From NCBI GenBank assembly GCA_046546375.1, contig JBKGXV010000007.1, forward strand, positions 1-64,000: a stretch of 64,000 nt of DNA, read 5' to 3'. The notes under the pieces are model-generated. The model had not been told where the DNA came from. It saw nothing but the letters and a program-made list of their open reading frames with translations, and did no database searches. Both the position numbers and the translations under genes were made by a program. Positions 42,578-50,575 of this stretch are shown piece by piece; the first letter of the stretch is position 1; each line of letters opens with the position of its first letter. Source of the DNA: JAEZKC01 sp046546375 (GTDB taxonomy: Bacteria; Fibrobacterota; Chitinivibrionia; Chitinivibrionales; Chitinispirillaceae).

Positions 42578-44255
42578 CCTCCGCATTAAAAATCTCGCAC
42601 TTATTGAAGATCTTACGCTGGAATTCCGGAATGGATTCACAGTTTTCACAGGTGAGACGGGAGCAGGCAAGTCGATCCTCATAGGAGCGATCGGGCTGCT
42701 TTTGGGTGAAAGGGCCTCCTCGGAAATGATCCGCAGTGGAAAGGAGGAGGCTGAAGTAAGTGGAGTGATGGAGATAAGGTCATTCCGTTCCCGACTGGAA
42801 AACTTTCTTACAGAGTCGGGTATCGAAGCAGAGGACGGCTGCATTATCATACGCCGCAAACTCTCCAGAAACGGAAAAAACCGCGTACGTATCAATCAGA
42901 TACCTGTTCCTCTTTCGACTCTTAGAAGATTGGGCGACATGCTCATTGATTTACACGGTCAGCACCAGCATCAGTCCCTTCTGGATGAAACCACACACGT
43001 GCGGATTCTCAACACGCTTCCCGGAGTAAAGGAACCCGCGGATACTTACAATCAGACATACCGCAATTATCTCAAAGCACAGGAACTGCTGAAAAGCGAA
43101 CGGAAAAAAGCAAAAGAACTTGCTGACAAAAGGGACATTCTTGAGTTTCAGTTGAAGGAGCTCAAGACACTCAATGCACAGAAAGGTGAAGAGGAAGAGC
43201 TTGAAGAGGAACTGAACCTGCTGTCCTCCTCTGCAGAACGCATCGCCTGCGCAAATGACATACTGGAAACAATGAACTCCGGTAACGGAGAAACACTGCA
43301 GAAAAAGCTTTCGCATATCAAAAGAAAACTTGAAGCTTTCAGCAAATACGATACATCAATTCAGCCCTGGGTAAATGACATTGACGGTGTTATCTCGATC
43401 TGCTCGGAACTGGACCTGTTCTGCGCCACTTATCTTCAGCAAATAGGAACCAGCAGTAACCAGAACAGAATCGAGGAGATCAACTCAAGACTCGCTAAAA
43501 TCCAGCGCTTGAAAAAGAAATATGTATGTGATCTTGATGAATTGATCCAGAGAAAAGAAAATATACAGAACGACCTTGATTCCATCAGCAATTCAGATGC
43601 TCAGCTGGACCTGCTGGAAAGTGAACAGAAAAAGGCCAGAGAAGCGTGTATGAGCGCAGCTCACAAACTCACACAAGCCAGAATAAAAGCAGCCGACGAG
43701 TTCGATGAGAAAATCTCCGGGCGCATGAATAGGCTCGGATTCAAAGATGGTCTGTGGAAAACCGACCTTCGGAAAACAAGTGAACCCGGTCGGGAGGGAC
43801 TTGAAACTGTTCACTTCCTGGTTCGTACCAATCCCGGAGAACCGTTTCTTCCTCTGGCGAAAACGGCTTCGGGGGGCGAAATTTCCCGTCTTATGCTGGC
43901 AGTAAAATCCATTCTTGCTGAAAATGATGAAATACCAGTGTTGATTTTTGATGAAATCGATACGGGTATAGGCGGAGTTTTGGCCGGAGAAGTATCAAAA
44001 GCGCTGTACGCCTTGAGCAACACTCATCAGGTTCTGTGCATCTCCCATCTACACCAGATTGCGTCTTCAGCAGACCATCACTACAAAGTAACCAAAAGTG
44101 TTTCAGGCGGCCGTACTGTCACCTTGGTTGAATCCCTTGATGATTCCCGGCGAGTTGACGAAATTGCACGCATGCTGGGTGGGGAATCCGATATCAGCCG
44201 AAAGCATGCGGAGGAATTTCTTAAGAAAAACCGTAACTACAAAGAGACGGTCTAG
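42567..44255 (+). CDS. recN: DNA repair protein RecN
   Basis: The start at 42567 has AAAGGAG in the end of nadK and begins MIRDLRIKNLALIEDLTLEF, the normal RecN N-terminus, giving 562 residues. An open frame continues 165 bases upstream but is only nadK in another frame. SMC-like layout: Walker A GETGAGKSILI, a Q-loop region HGQHQHQSLLD, long coiled coils (about 150-400), then the signature LMLAVKSILAE and Walker B PVLIFDEIDTGIGG. It holds DNA ends together in double-strand break repair. Its TAG stop shares the palindrome CTAG with the stop of the convergent ParA-M23 gene. Confidence 0.96.
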   Translation: MIRDLRIKNLALIEDLTLEFRNGFTVFTGETGAGKSILIGAIGLLLGERASSEMIRSGKEEAEVSGVMEIRSFRSRLENFLTESGIEAEDGCIIIRRKLSRNGKNRVRINQIPVPLSTLRRLGDMLIDLHGQHQHQSLLDETTHVRILNTLPGVKEPADTYNQTYRNYLKAQELLKSERKKAKELADKRDILEFQLKELKTLNAQKGEEEELEEELNLLSSSAERIACANDILETMNSGNGETLQKKLSHIKRKLEAFSKYDTSIQPWVNDIDGVISICSELDLFCATYLQQIGTSSNQNRIEEINSRLAKIQRLKKKYVCDLDELIQRKENIQNDLDSISNSDAQLDLLESEQKKAREACMSAAHKLTQARIKAADEFDEKISGRMNRLGFKDGLWKTDLRKTSEPGREGLETVHFLVRTNPGEPFLPLAKTASGGEISRLMLAVKSILAENDEIPVLIFDEIDTGIGGVLAGEVSKALYALSNTHQVLCISHLHQIASSADHHYKVTKSVSGGRTVTLVESLDDSRRVDEIARMLGGESDISRKHAEEFLKKNRNYKETV

Positions 44256-46084
44256 AGGCCCTGAGAATCGAGACTCCGAATGAATGCTTCCCTGTAGAAG
44301 AAATGCTTGGGATCGGTGATTTTGTAATTATATTTACCGAAAGAGATGTCATATCTTGACTGACTTCTGAGGCCGTAACCTATATGCACATGCGGTCCGC
44401 TGGTCCTTCCGGTCATGCCGATTGTTCCTATGGCCATTCCCTTAGTGATCTTATCACCTGTTTTGACAAATCTTTTGTTAAGATGTGAAAAGAAGATGAC
44501 CATTCCATCCTTTACCACACCTACAGTTCTTCCACCGGTGCTTTCTGTTTTAAGAACGGCTTCTCCCTCGACCGGACTGATTACTTCTGTGCCGAGAGGC
44601 GCCGCGACATCCAAGCCATAGTGCGGCCGTCCACCGCCGGTACCTCTTTCACACCAATCACCGGTTATGTAGGGATGATCACTTTTCACCAGACTCATGA
44701 AAAAATTGTAAACAGGTTTCAGCCTTTTTTCATTCGAATTCTCTATCTCCATTGGAGGATAAAATTTCACCGCAAGGCCATCGGGTATCTTGTGCACATT
44801 GGTGATTCTGGGCTCTCCTGAAACCCGTGTCAGATTATGAGCGGTGATGGTTTCACGCAGATAGCCGTCAATTTCTCTGTAGCTTGGCACTTTGGCTTTG
44901 AAAATACTGATAGCGTGTTTTGCCAGTCTGTACATGCTTTCACCCCGGGAGAATTGATGGCGAATGACATTGTCTTCTCTTTCAACCATCTGCTGAGGTG
45001 CAATCGGACGCGGAGGCGATATTTCGGGAACCGAAGGATTCAATTTGATCAGAGCAAGAATCACTACAGCTGCCAAAGCTTTTGCCAAATACCCAAGCCG
45101 TTCCTCTCTGATAACCGCAGCACTGTTGTCGTAGGTGATACTGTTGAGCACATACTGGACATTTCGAGCAAGCTGTTCGAACGCTTTCGATGCATTTGAA
45201 TACCTGCGGAATTCCTGAACGGACTTGCCAATATCCTGAGCATTGCGTATCAGAGCCGACTCAGGTATTTCAAGATCAAAAATGATTGACTGAGGCAGAA
45301 GTGAACATCCCGAATCATTGTGCACCGCCACCTGTTCGCAGAGGGTTTCCAGAAACCTCCTGTTTTCGAACATGGTCCTGGTTTTCCCGACCAGCTTTGA
45401 GTCCTGCTTACCGTACACTTCATTCTTGACGACTCTCAACCGGATCTGGGGGTTTTTGGACACCAGCTTTTTCACATTCAGCAGGTACTCTCTGAGACTC
45501 TTGGTTGAAAGGGCATTGAGAGTAACCGGTATGAGATTCAGATCACTGTTGAGGAAAAGAAGGCGGGTAAGCTTATTCCAGACAGAAGGAGTGTCAAGAA
45601 TGATATACTTGTAGTACTCTCTTGCCACTCTGAGATTATAGAGAAGATTGTTATAGTGATATCCCCGAAGAGACCGGAAAAGTTCCGAACTGGCAGGAAG
45701 AACATCGAGGCAGGGTTTTACTTTTATGACAGTATCCTTGAGGGCCCCTTTTCCCACGACTCCGGCAAAGAGGAAGGATTCGGCTGCTCGGGACCAGTTC
45801 CCGACCTTTCCGGAAGAGGCAGGCTGAACGAAAGCTGAAAACCGACGTCTGAAAAATTCCCAGGACGAGTAGGTGGCTTGGGAAGCATCCACCCCCAGAG
45901 CAACACTGGCACTTCCCTGAACATCCAGATCAACGAGCAGCGTCGGTCCTTTCCTGCTAAGCGAAAACGCCAGGTTTGTCGCGACCGTGGATTTCCCCAC
46001 ACCGCCTTTGATATTGGCGACATGTATGATTCCACCCTTGTCTGTATCGGTGAAAATCAGAGTTTTTTTCTGTTTTTCAGCCAT
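44252..46084 (-). CDS. ParA/MinD-type ATPase fused through a membrane helix to an M23 peptidoglycan endopeptidase
   Basis: 610 residues in one uninterrupted frame. Cytoplasmic part: deviant Walker A KGGVGKST (26-33), Walker A' LLVDLDVQG (49-57) and Walker B YIILDTP (160-166), the complete set for a membrane/nucleoid-positioning ATPase. One membrane helix follows (about 332-347, LAKALAAVVILALIKL). The periplasmic part has a possible LysM-like segment (about 374-442: FSRGESMYRLAK, ITAHNLT) and a C-terminal M23/LytM domain with its zinc and catalytic residues: H488 and D492 in HYGLD, H534 in SHLN, H565 and H567 in HVHIG. Both halves look active. The 14-base gap to the upstream pseudo-receiver indicates an operon. 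I infer spatial control of wall cleavage from inside the cell. Confidence 0.9.
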   Translation of the reverse strand: MAEKQKKTLIFTDTDKGGIIHVANIKGGVGKSTVATNLAFSLSRKGPTLLVDLDVQGSASVALGVDASQATYSSWEFFRRRFSAFVQPASSGKVGNWSRAAESFLFAGVVGKGALKDTVIKVKPCLDVLPASSELFRSLRGYHYNNLLYNLRVAREYYKYIILDTPSVWNKLTRLLFLNSDLNLIPVTLNALSTKSLREYLLNVKKLVSKNPQIRLRVVKNEVYGKQDSKLVGKTRTMFENRRFLETLCEQVAVHNDSGCSLLPQSIIFDLEIPESALIRNAQDIGKSVQEFRRYSNASKAFEQLARNVQYVLNSITYDNSAAVIREERLGYLAKALAAVVILALIKLNPSVPEISPPRPIAPQQMVEREDNVIRHQFSRGESMYRLAKHAISIFKAKVPSYREIDGYLRETITAHNLTRVSGEPRITNVHKIPDGLAVKFYPPMEIENSNEKRLKPVYNFFMSLVKSDHPYITGDWCERGTGGGRPHYGLDVAAPLGTEVISPVEGEAVLKTESTGGRTVGVVKDGMVIFFSHLNKRFVKTGDKITKGMAIGTIGMTGRTSGPHVHIGYGLRSQSRYDISFGKYNYKITDPKHFFYREAFIRSLDSQGL

Positions 46085-46098
46085 TCTGTATCACGTCT

Positions 46099-46440
46099 TT
46101 ACAGTGCTCCAACCACGGAATCCACATCAGAGGGTTTGTACAGTACCTGGTCTCTGTCATGAGGTGTTCTGTTGTTAAGAGAGCTGAATGTTTCATCGGC
46201 ATTGTAGAAAACAATAGGGGTGTTCTCAAGTTTCTGATTGATGCCGAAATATTCGTAAATCGAACGTCCTTTTTCCCATGTCTCGACATTCATAAGCAAG
46301 CTGTCAAACTGCGATGTGTTCAAAGAATCGAGAAAACAGTTCGATGTCGAACAATCCACTGCCTCAATGTTCTTCTTTTCCATCTCTTCCAACATCTGGG
46401 CAACTCTCTTATGCCCGTCGTCCAGTACCAAAACTTTCAT
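46099..46440 (-). CDS. pseudo-receiver (response-regulator-like) protein
   Basis: I choose the ATG at 46440 (GGGGAG ribosome site); 113 residues, the size of a lone receiver. VLVLDDG keeps the acidic pair (D7, D8) and YKPSD keeps the lysine after strand 5. The phospho-acceptor position is asparagine (N51 in FDSLLMNVETW, where Asp is usual), and the switch threonine/serine is replaced in PIVFYNADE. It is therefore a non-phosphorylatable receiver fold, probably a constitutive adaptor or a sensor of another ligand. The ParA-M23 gene begins 14 bases downstream, so the two should be co-expressed. Confidence 0.7.
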   Translation of the reverse strand: MKVLVLDDGHKRVAQMLEEMEKKNIEAVDCSTSNCFLDSLNTSQFDSLLMNVETWEKGRSIYEYFGINQKLENTPIVFYNADETFSSLNNRTPHDRDQVLYKPSDVDSVVGAL

Positions 46441-46492
46441 TTCACTCCCCTTATTAGATGCACTGTTTTTGAAAAACACAATTTAAAAGCAA

Positions 46493-46522
46493 TTCAGCTC
46501 CGGATAAACACACGGAGCTGAA
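46493..46522 (-). terminator. terminator between YfgM-like and pseudo-receiver genes
   Basis: A perfect 10-base stem (TTCAGCTCCG at 46493-46502 with its complement at 46513-46522) and a 10-base loop, followed on the minus strand by TTGCTTTT. It lies about 27 bases beyond the stop at 46549 and separates the YfgM-like gene from the ParA-M23 operon. Confidence 0.7.
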
Positions 46523-46548
46523 AATTCATTACGGATTAAAACTACAGT

Positions 46549-47232
46549 CTAACTGTCTGCCTTAGCAACATTCAATACAGCTATAAGGTTTTTCGCACGC
46601 TGATGATATGCAGTAGCAAGAGTATCGGAAATCAGTTCTTCACACATCTTTTCGGCCAATTCCACATTGCTTTCCTGATTGAGAAGAGCCAGTTTCCACC
46701 GAACAGCGGGATGGCGATACCTGAGTTTCTCATCGGCAAGCGCTTTGTTCAGATAATCCATAGCCATGGAGACATCCCCCTTAGCCTCATACGCCGCAGC
46801 CAACCCCTCCAGTGCCTGAGCACCGACAAAACCGGCCATTTGACGATCCTGCACAGCCGTTTCAAACCAGTCTATGGCTTGATCAAAGTTCTGCTGCTGC
46901 ATATAGATACTTCCTATCATGAATGCGCTCATTACGCCGTGAGGTGTCTTGCTGTACTGATTGGCCACTTCGGTAAATGCTTTAAGTGCTTTATCCAGAT
47001 CATTGGCATTATAGTCGATCATTGCAGTACCGAAAATTTCCTGAGCATTTCTGATGCTGGATTCTTTAGCATTGTAATAGAGTACTGCCCCCACGGCCAC
47101 CACAATAACTGCTACAACGGAGATAATCACAGCAGTACTGTTTTTTGAGATATACTCTTTTGTTTTGATGATCCGTTCCAGTACTGGATCTTTGTTTATC
47201 TCCTGCTTTTTTTTATGCTGTTGAATATTCAA
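46549..47232 (-). CDS. YfgM-like membrane-anchored TPR protein
   Basis: Start TTG at 47232, 6 bases after an AAGGAGGAA ribosome site; the open frame further upstream has no such signal. 227 residues. A cytoplasmic basic tail, one membrane helix (about 34-52, VIISVVAVIVVAVGAVLYY), then TPR-like helices (IRNAQEIFGTAMIDYNAND, LDKALKAFTEVANQYSKT, FDQAIDWFETAVQD). This is the layout of YfgM/TPR_21 proteins, which in E. coli associate with SecYEG and periplasmic chaperones and in other groups accompany BamB. The function is inferred from family only. Confidence 0.8.
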   Translation of the reverse strand: MNIQQHKKKQEINKDPVLERIIKTKEYISKNSTAVIISVVAVIVVAVGAVLYYNAKESSIRNAQEIFGTAMIDYNANDLDKALKAFTEVANQYSKTPHGVMSAFMIGSIYMQQQNFDQAIDWFETAVQDRQMAGFVGAQALEGLAAAYEAKGDVSMAMDYLNKALADEKLRYRHPAVRWKLALLNQESNVELAEKMCEELISDTLATAYHQRAKNLIAVLNVAKADS

Positions 47233-47430
47233 GCTATTTCCTCCTTGGCATCCGCTCTGAATAATGGTAAGATCTCTGCAGAATCCTGTCAATACCTACG
47301 TATCGGAACGTAGAACATTGCAGACCGATTGTAATAAAATGGTTCTCATTGAGGGTAAAAGTCAAGTATACACCCCTTTGAAACCGTCTAAAAGGTTATA
47401 TTTTTTTAAAATTCCTCGAGTATTCAGTTT

Positions 47431-48981
47431 ATGCACCATGAATCTTCTCCCCACCAACGGGAAAACAGCAGTCCTGTGAGCAATAACGAGCTCCTGGTTC
47501 AAAACGAGCTGTTGAAATCTCAGCTCATGAACGCATCTCTAATAAATGAACTAACCAAAGTGCTGCACTCCTGTACCGACCTGGAAGGTATAATAAAAAC
47601 TGTACTGCTCTCTTTTCAGGATCTGCTGGATTTCGAGCGGGTGATCCTGTTTCGTCTGGATAAAAAAAACTTCAACCTCCGCCCCGAATCGTGGGTAGGA
47701 TTCAATGTAGGTGAAGTGGAGGATATCACAATCTCCTTGGGTTTCGAAGGGGGCGATATCACTGATGCGATTTTTTTGAACAGGCATATTCTGGTGGAAG
47801 AACCGGACGAAACGAGTGATGCTTTTTATATTGAGCTGAAGTCACCCTCCTATCTGGTCATTCCGCTTCTGAGCAAGCCCAACAAGCACTGTTGGGAGGT
47901 GAAAAACTGCGCGAAACAATCCTGCGCCTGCTACGGCAGCATCAACCCTTTCTGCTGGAGTCAGACAGGTGCGGGCAAACTTCTCAACACCCGGACCGAA
48001 GATCAGAGGCGAAAGAGCTGTATAGAATGTCCTGCATTCAAGGCGGACGGTGTGTTCTGGATGGACAGGAAGGACAAACAGACTCCTGTCTCCAGTGATG
48101 ACATCACCACTTTGACAGCCATAATCAATCTGGCCGGTCTGATAATCGACAATTACCATATAATGAATGCACTCGACTGCGCCAATCACGATCTGCAGAA
48201 AGCCAATGAACAGCTGAGAATAGTGAATTACGACCTGCAGATCGCTCAATCCAAAATCAGAAGCGATCTTGAACATGCCCGCACTATCCAGCAAAAATTA
48301 CTGCCTCAAGACATAGAAACCACAAACGCCTTCTCCATCGGTTCGGAATATCTTTCAGCCGATGCGGTTGGAGGGGATTACTTCGACCTTTTTGAAATCG
48401 ACTCTGAGGTGTACGGCCTTGTGGTGGCGGATGTTTCCGGACACGGAGTAGCTTCAGCACTGATAATGTCCATGGCCAAAGTACTGCTGAAAACCTATTC
48501 GCAAAAAGAATTGTCTCCCCAGAAAACTCTTGAGCGTATAAACGAGGTCTTTCTTTCCGAAATTGCAACTGAACATTTCGTGACTATATTCTACGCCGTC
48601 TTCGATACAAAAAAGAAAACTATAAAATTCACCTCTGCAGGTCACTGTCCGGCTCTATTTTTGAATAAAGAATCTGGAGATTACACTCTTTTAAAAGCAG
48701 ACGGTCTTTTTCTTGGAGTATTTCCGGATATGATGCTTTCGGAAAGACAATTCGACTATGAACACCGCACCCACCGCCTGATCCTCTACACAGACGGGCT
48801 TACGGAAGCCAATAATCTGCAAAACGAAATGTACGGATTGGACAGACTCATCGAAATGTCCAAAAAGACCGCGGAATTTGATGCGGAAGCAGCAACAGAA
48901 AAAATCCTTGTTGATCAAAAGAAATTCTGCGGTGCGGTCAAGCCGGAAGATGACATAACCCTTCTCTTACTGGATCTGTAA
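47431..48981 (+). CDS. SpoIIE-type PP2C phosphatase with GAF and two-CW cysteine motif
   Basis: 516 residues. A GAF-like domain (about 35-245) contains an inserted cysteine cluster: HCWEVKNC (C154, C160), C165, C167, FCW (C175), then KSCIECPAF (C197, C200), the 'two-CW' pattern found in many sensory proteins and probably binding metal or an iron-sulfur cluster. A coiled coil (about 255-285) leads to a SpoIIE/RsbU-type PP2C phosphatase (about 295-516): ADAVGGDYFDLF, VVADVSGHGVASALIMSMAK, FTSAGHCPALF, YTDGLTEANN and EDDITLLLL, with the metal-binding aspartates present. Such proteins dephosphorylate anti-anti-sigma factors. The target genes are not in the window. No clear ribosome site precedes the ATG. 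Confidence 0.87.
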   Translation: MHHESSPHQRENSSPVSNNELLVQNELLKSQLMNASLINELTKVLHSCTDLEGIIKTVLLSFQDLLDFERVILFRLDKKNFNLRPESWVGFNVGEVEDITISLGFEGGDITDAIFLNRHILVEEPDETSDAFYIELKSPSYLVIPLLSKPNKHCWEVKNCAKQSCACYGSINPFCWSQTGAGKLLNTRTEDQRRKSCIECPAFKADGVFWMDRKDKQTPVSSDDITTLTAIINLAGLIIDNYHIMNALDCANHDLQKANEQLRIVNYDLQIAQSKIRSDLEHARTIQQKLLPQDIETTNAFSIGSEYLSADAVGGDYFDLFEIDSEVYGLVVADVSGHGVASALIMSMAKVLLKTYSQKELSPQKTLERINEVFLSEIATEHFVTIFYAVFDTKKKTIKFTSAGHCPALFLNKESGDYTLLKADGLFLGVFPDMMLSERQFDYEHRTHRLILYTDGLTEANNLQNEMYGLDRLIEMSKKTAEFDAEAATEKILVDQKKFCGAVKPEDDITLLLLDL

Positions 48982-49012
48982 GAAAAGAGCTTGTCTCAAA
49001 AAAACCGTTGTA

Positions 49013-50521
49013 TCAGAAACCTACCCTGGCAGAGACATTAATCACCGGAAAGAGCGCAAGCGTATTGTATTCATAGGATACGTCCAGATTCAACTCCCTC
49101 CCGATCAGGGGTTCAGTATCCACTCTAATACCCAGCCCGCCAGTCATTTTCCACCATGTGGATTCGGCATTCATAATTTCCTTCTGCAGACCGATTCTGA
49201 ACAAAAGCAGCCGGTAAAGCTCATACTCTATTCCCCCCGACATTATCCAGGGCTGATCGGAGTAAAGCGGAATCTGCCCTTCCGCGATGAGAAAGGTCGA
49301 GTACCCGGCTTTGAACGAACCGCCCATATGCAGCGTTGATGCCAGTGGTTCGTAATACCGTTCTGCTGTAGTTTTGTTTCTCCATCGATTGATCACCGGG
49401 ACATCCCGTAACAGAAGGCCGTAGCGGATCCTTTCACTTAGTTCCCACATGAAACCCAGATCAATTCCGGCTCCGAAGGAACGGCCCTCGGGCGAATCAA
49501 GTGAAAGAGCTTTTACAGAGCTGCCCAGTAGTTTGAGCGAAACCCCCAGAGAAAATGGCCGCAGCAGGAAATTCTGATTGAATTTGTAAGCAGCGGAAGA
49601 GACGAAATACATTTCGGTCATAGCTCCCTCACGGTCGGCAGAGTAAAACAGTGCATGACCGAAACCGATTTCCCGGGTCGCCTTGTTCACATAGGAGGCG
49701 GCAAGAAGATCGAGTCCGAACCGGTACTGATATGCCGCGGCAGCTTCCCTTGCTCTGACCCAGGCCATACCGGCGGGATTGTACAATACTCCGTAAGCAT
49801 CATCCGAAGCTGCCACATATGCATTAGCAAGAGCTGCCGGACGGGCAAACATGGGTATCTGATCTGCCGATGCGGGAATTCCCGACAAAGGGTCATCTCT
49901 GTAGCTGAACTCAGCGCCTCCGGTCTCCCCCCCTTCACCATAATTCACAAGCCCGAAAACGAGTCCCGCTCCCTGTACAAGAGAAGAGGAAACGCAGGCT
50001 TCCTTTCTGTTGTCCACCTGAGGGCCGTAATACGCTTTCACATCCGAGCTGCACTGAAGACCATGGATCTTTGCAACGGCAGCCAGAAGCACATCCCTGG
50101 CTGATGCACCGGCTTCTCCCTCCAGACTCACATTCTCAATTGTCTGTCCCATTACCACATCAATGAGAATCAGTCTCACTCCGGGTTTGGAGGAATTCAT
50201 ATCCACGGAACCGTACACAACTCTGTCAAGCTTAAGAGCTTTTCCGAGATCCAGGGCCAGACGGGGATCTCTGAAGTGCCGTGGCATTTCAATATGAACC
50301 TCCGCAAGGCCCTGCTTCAGTTGGTCCGGGGAATAAAGCTCATAAAACCCCATCTCTTCGAATCTTTCTATGAGCACGCCCGTCATCTCGGCTGCCAGAT
50401 CTTCGTTCCCGGTATGGGATTCAAGAGGCAGAACCCCTATCCTCACCTTAGACTCTTCTGAAGAAGCCAGCATGACCAATACGGTCGCCATCAGCATCGC
50501 TGTTTTCACCATCGATTTCAC
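49013..50521 (-). CDS. outer-membrane protein: CsgG/TolB-like N-domain plus PorV/PorQ-like barrel
   Basis: 502 residues from a GTG with GGAGGAACAA just upstream. After a signal peptide (to about 22) comes a CsgG/TolB-type domain (VRIGVLPLESHTGNEDLA, MTGVLIERFEEMGF, LKLDRVVYGSVDM; about 25-165), then a beta-barrel opened by RPAALANAYVAASDDAYGVL and YNPAGMAW, the hallmark of PorV/PorQ/UPF0164 proteins linked to type IX-like secretion. It ends in ARVGF, a terminal phenylalanine as in outer-membrane barrels. It is third in a minus-strand cluster with the 1495-residue surface protein and the 486-residue barrel, and may export or hold that protein. Confidence 0.75.
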   Translation of the reverse strand: MKSMVKTAMLMATVLVMLASSEESKVRIGVLPLESHTGNEDLAAEMTGVLIERFEEMGFYELYSPDQLKQGLAEVHIEMPRHFRDPRLALDLGKALKLDRVVYGSVDMNSSKPGVRLILIDVVMGQTIENVSLEGEAGASARDVLLAAVAKIHGLQCSSDVKAYYGPQVDNRKEACVSSSLVQGAGLVFGLVNYGEGGETGGAEFSYRDDPLSGIPASADQIPMFARPAALANAYVAASDDAYGVLYNPAGMAWVRAREAAAAYQYRFGLDLLAASYVNKATREIGFGHALFYSADREGAMTEMYFVSSAAYKFNQNFLLRPFSLGVSLKLLGSSVKALSLDSPEGRSFGAGIDLGFMWELSERIRYGLLLRDVPVINRWRNKTTAERYYEPLASTLHMGGSFKAGYSTFLIAEGQIPLYSDQPWIMSGGIEYELYRLLLFRIGLQKEIMNAESTWWKMTGGLGIRVDTEPLIGRELNLDVSYEYNTLALFPVINVSARVGF

Positions 50522-50575
50522 TTGTTCCTCCGAACTCTTCTACCCTGCATCAAATTCAAAGCTGTTCTGCACTTG

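Noticed and set aside
44252..46084. Possibility that ParA and M23 parts are two genes joined by error
   Set aside because: A single uninterrupted frame with a sensible membrane helix and periplasmic linker between the domains, and no ribosome site and start at the M23 part; kept as a true fusion pending checks.
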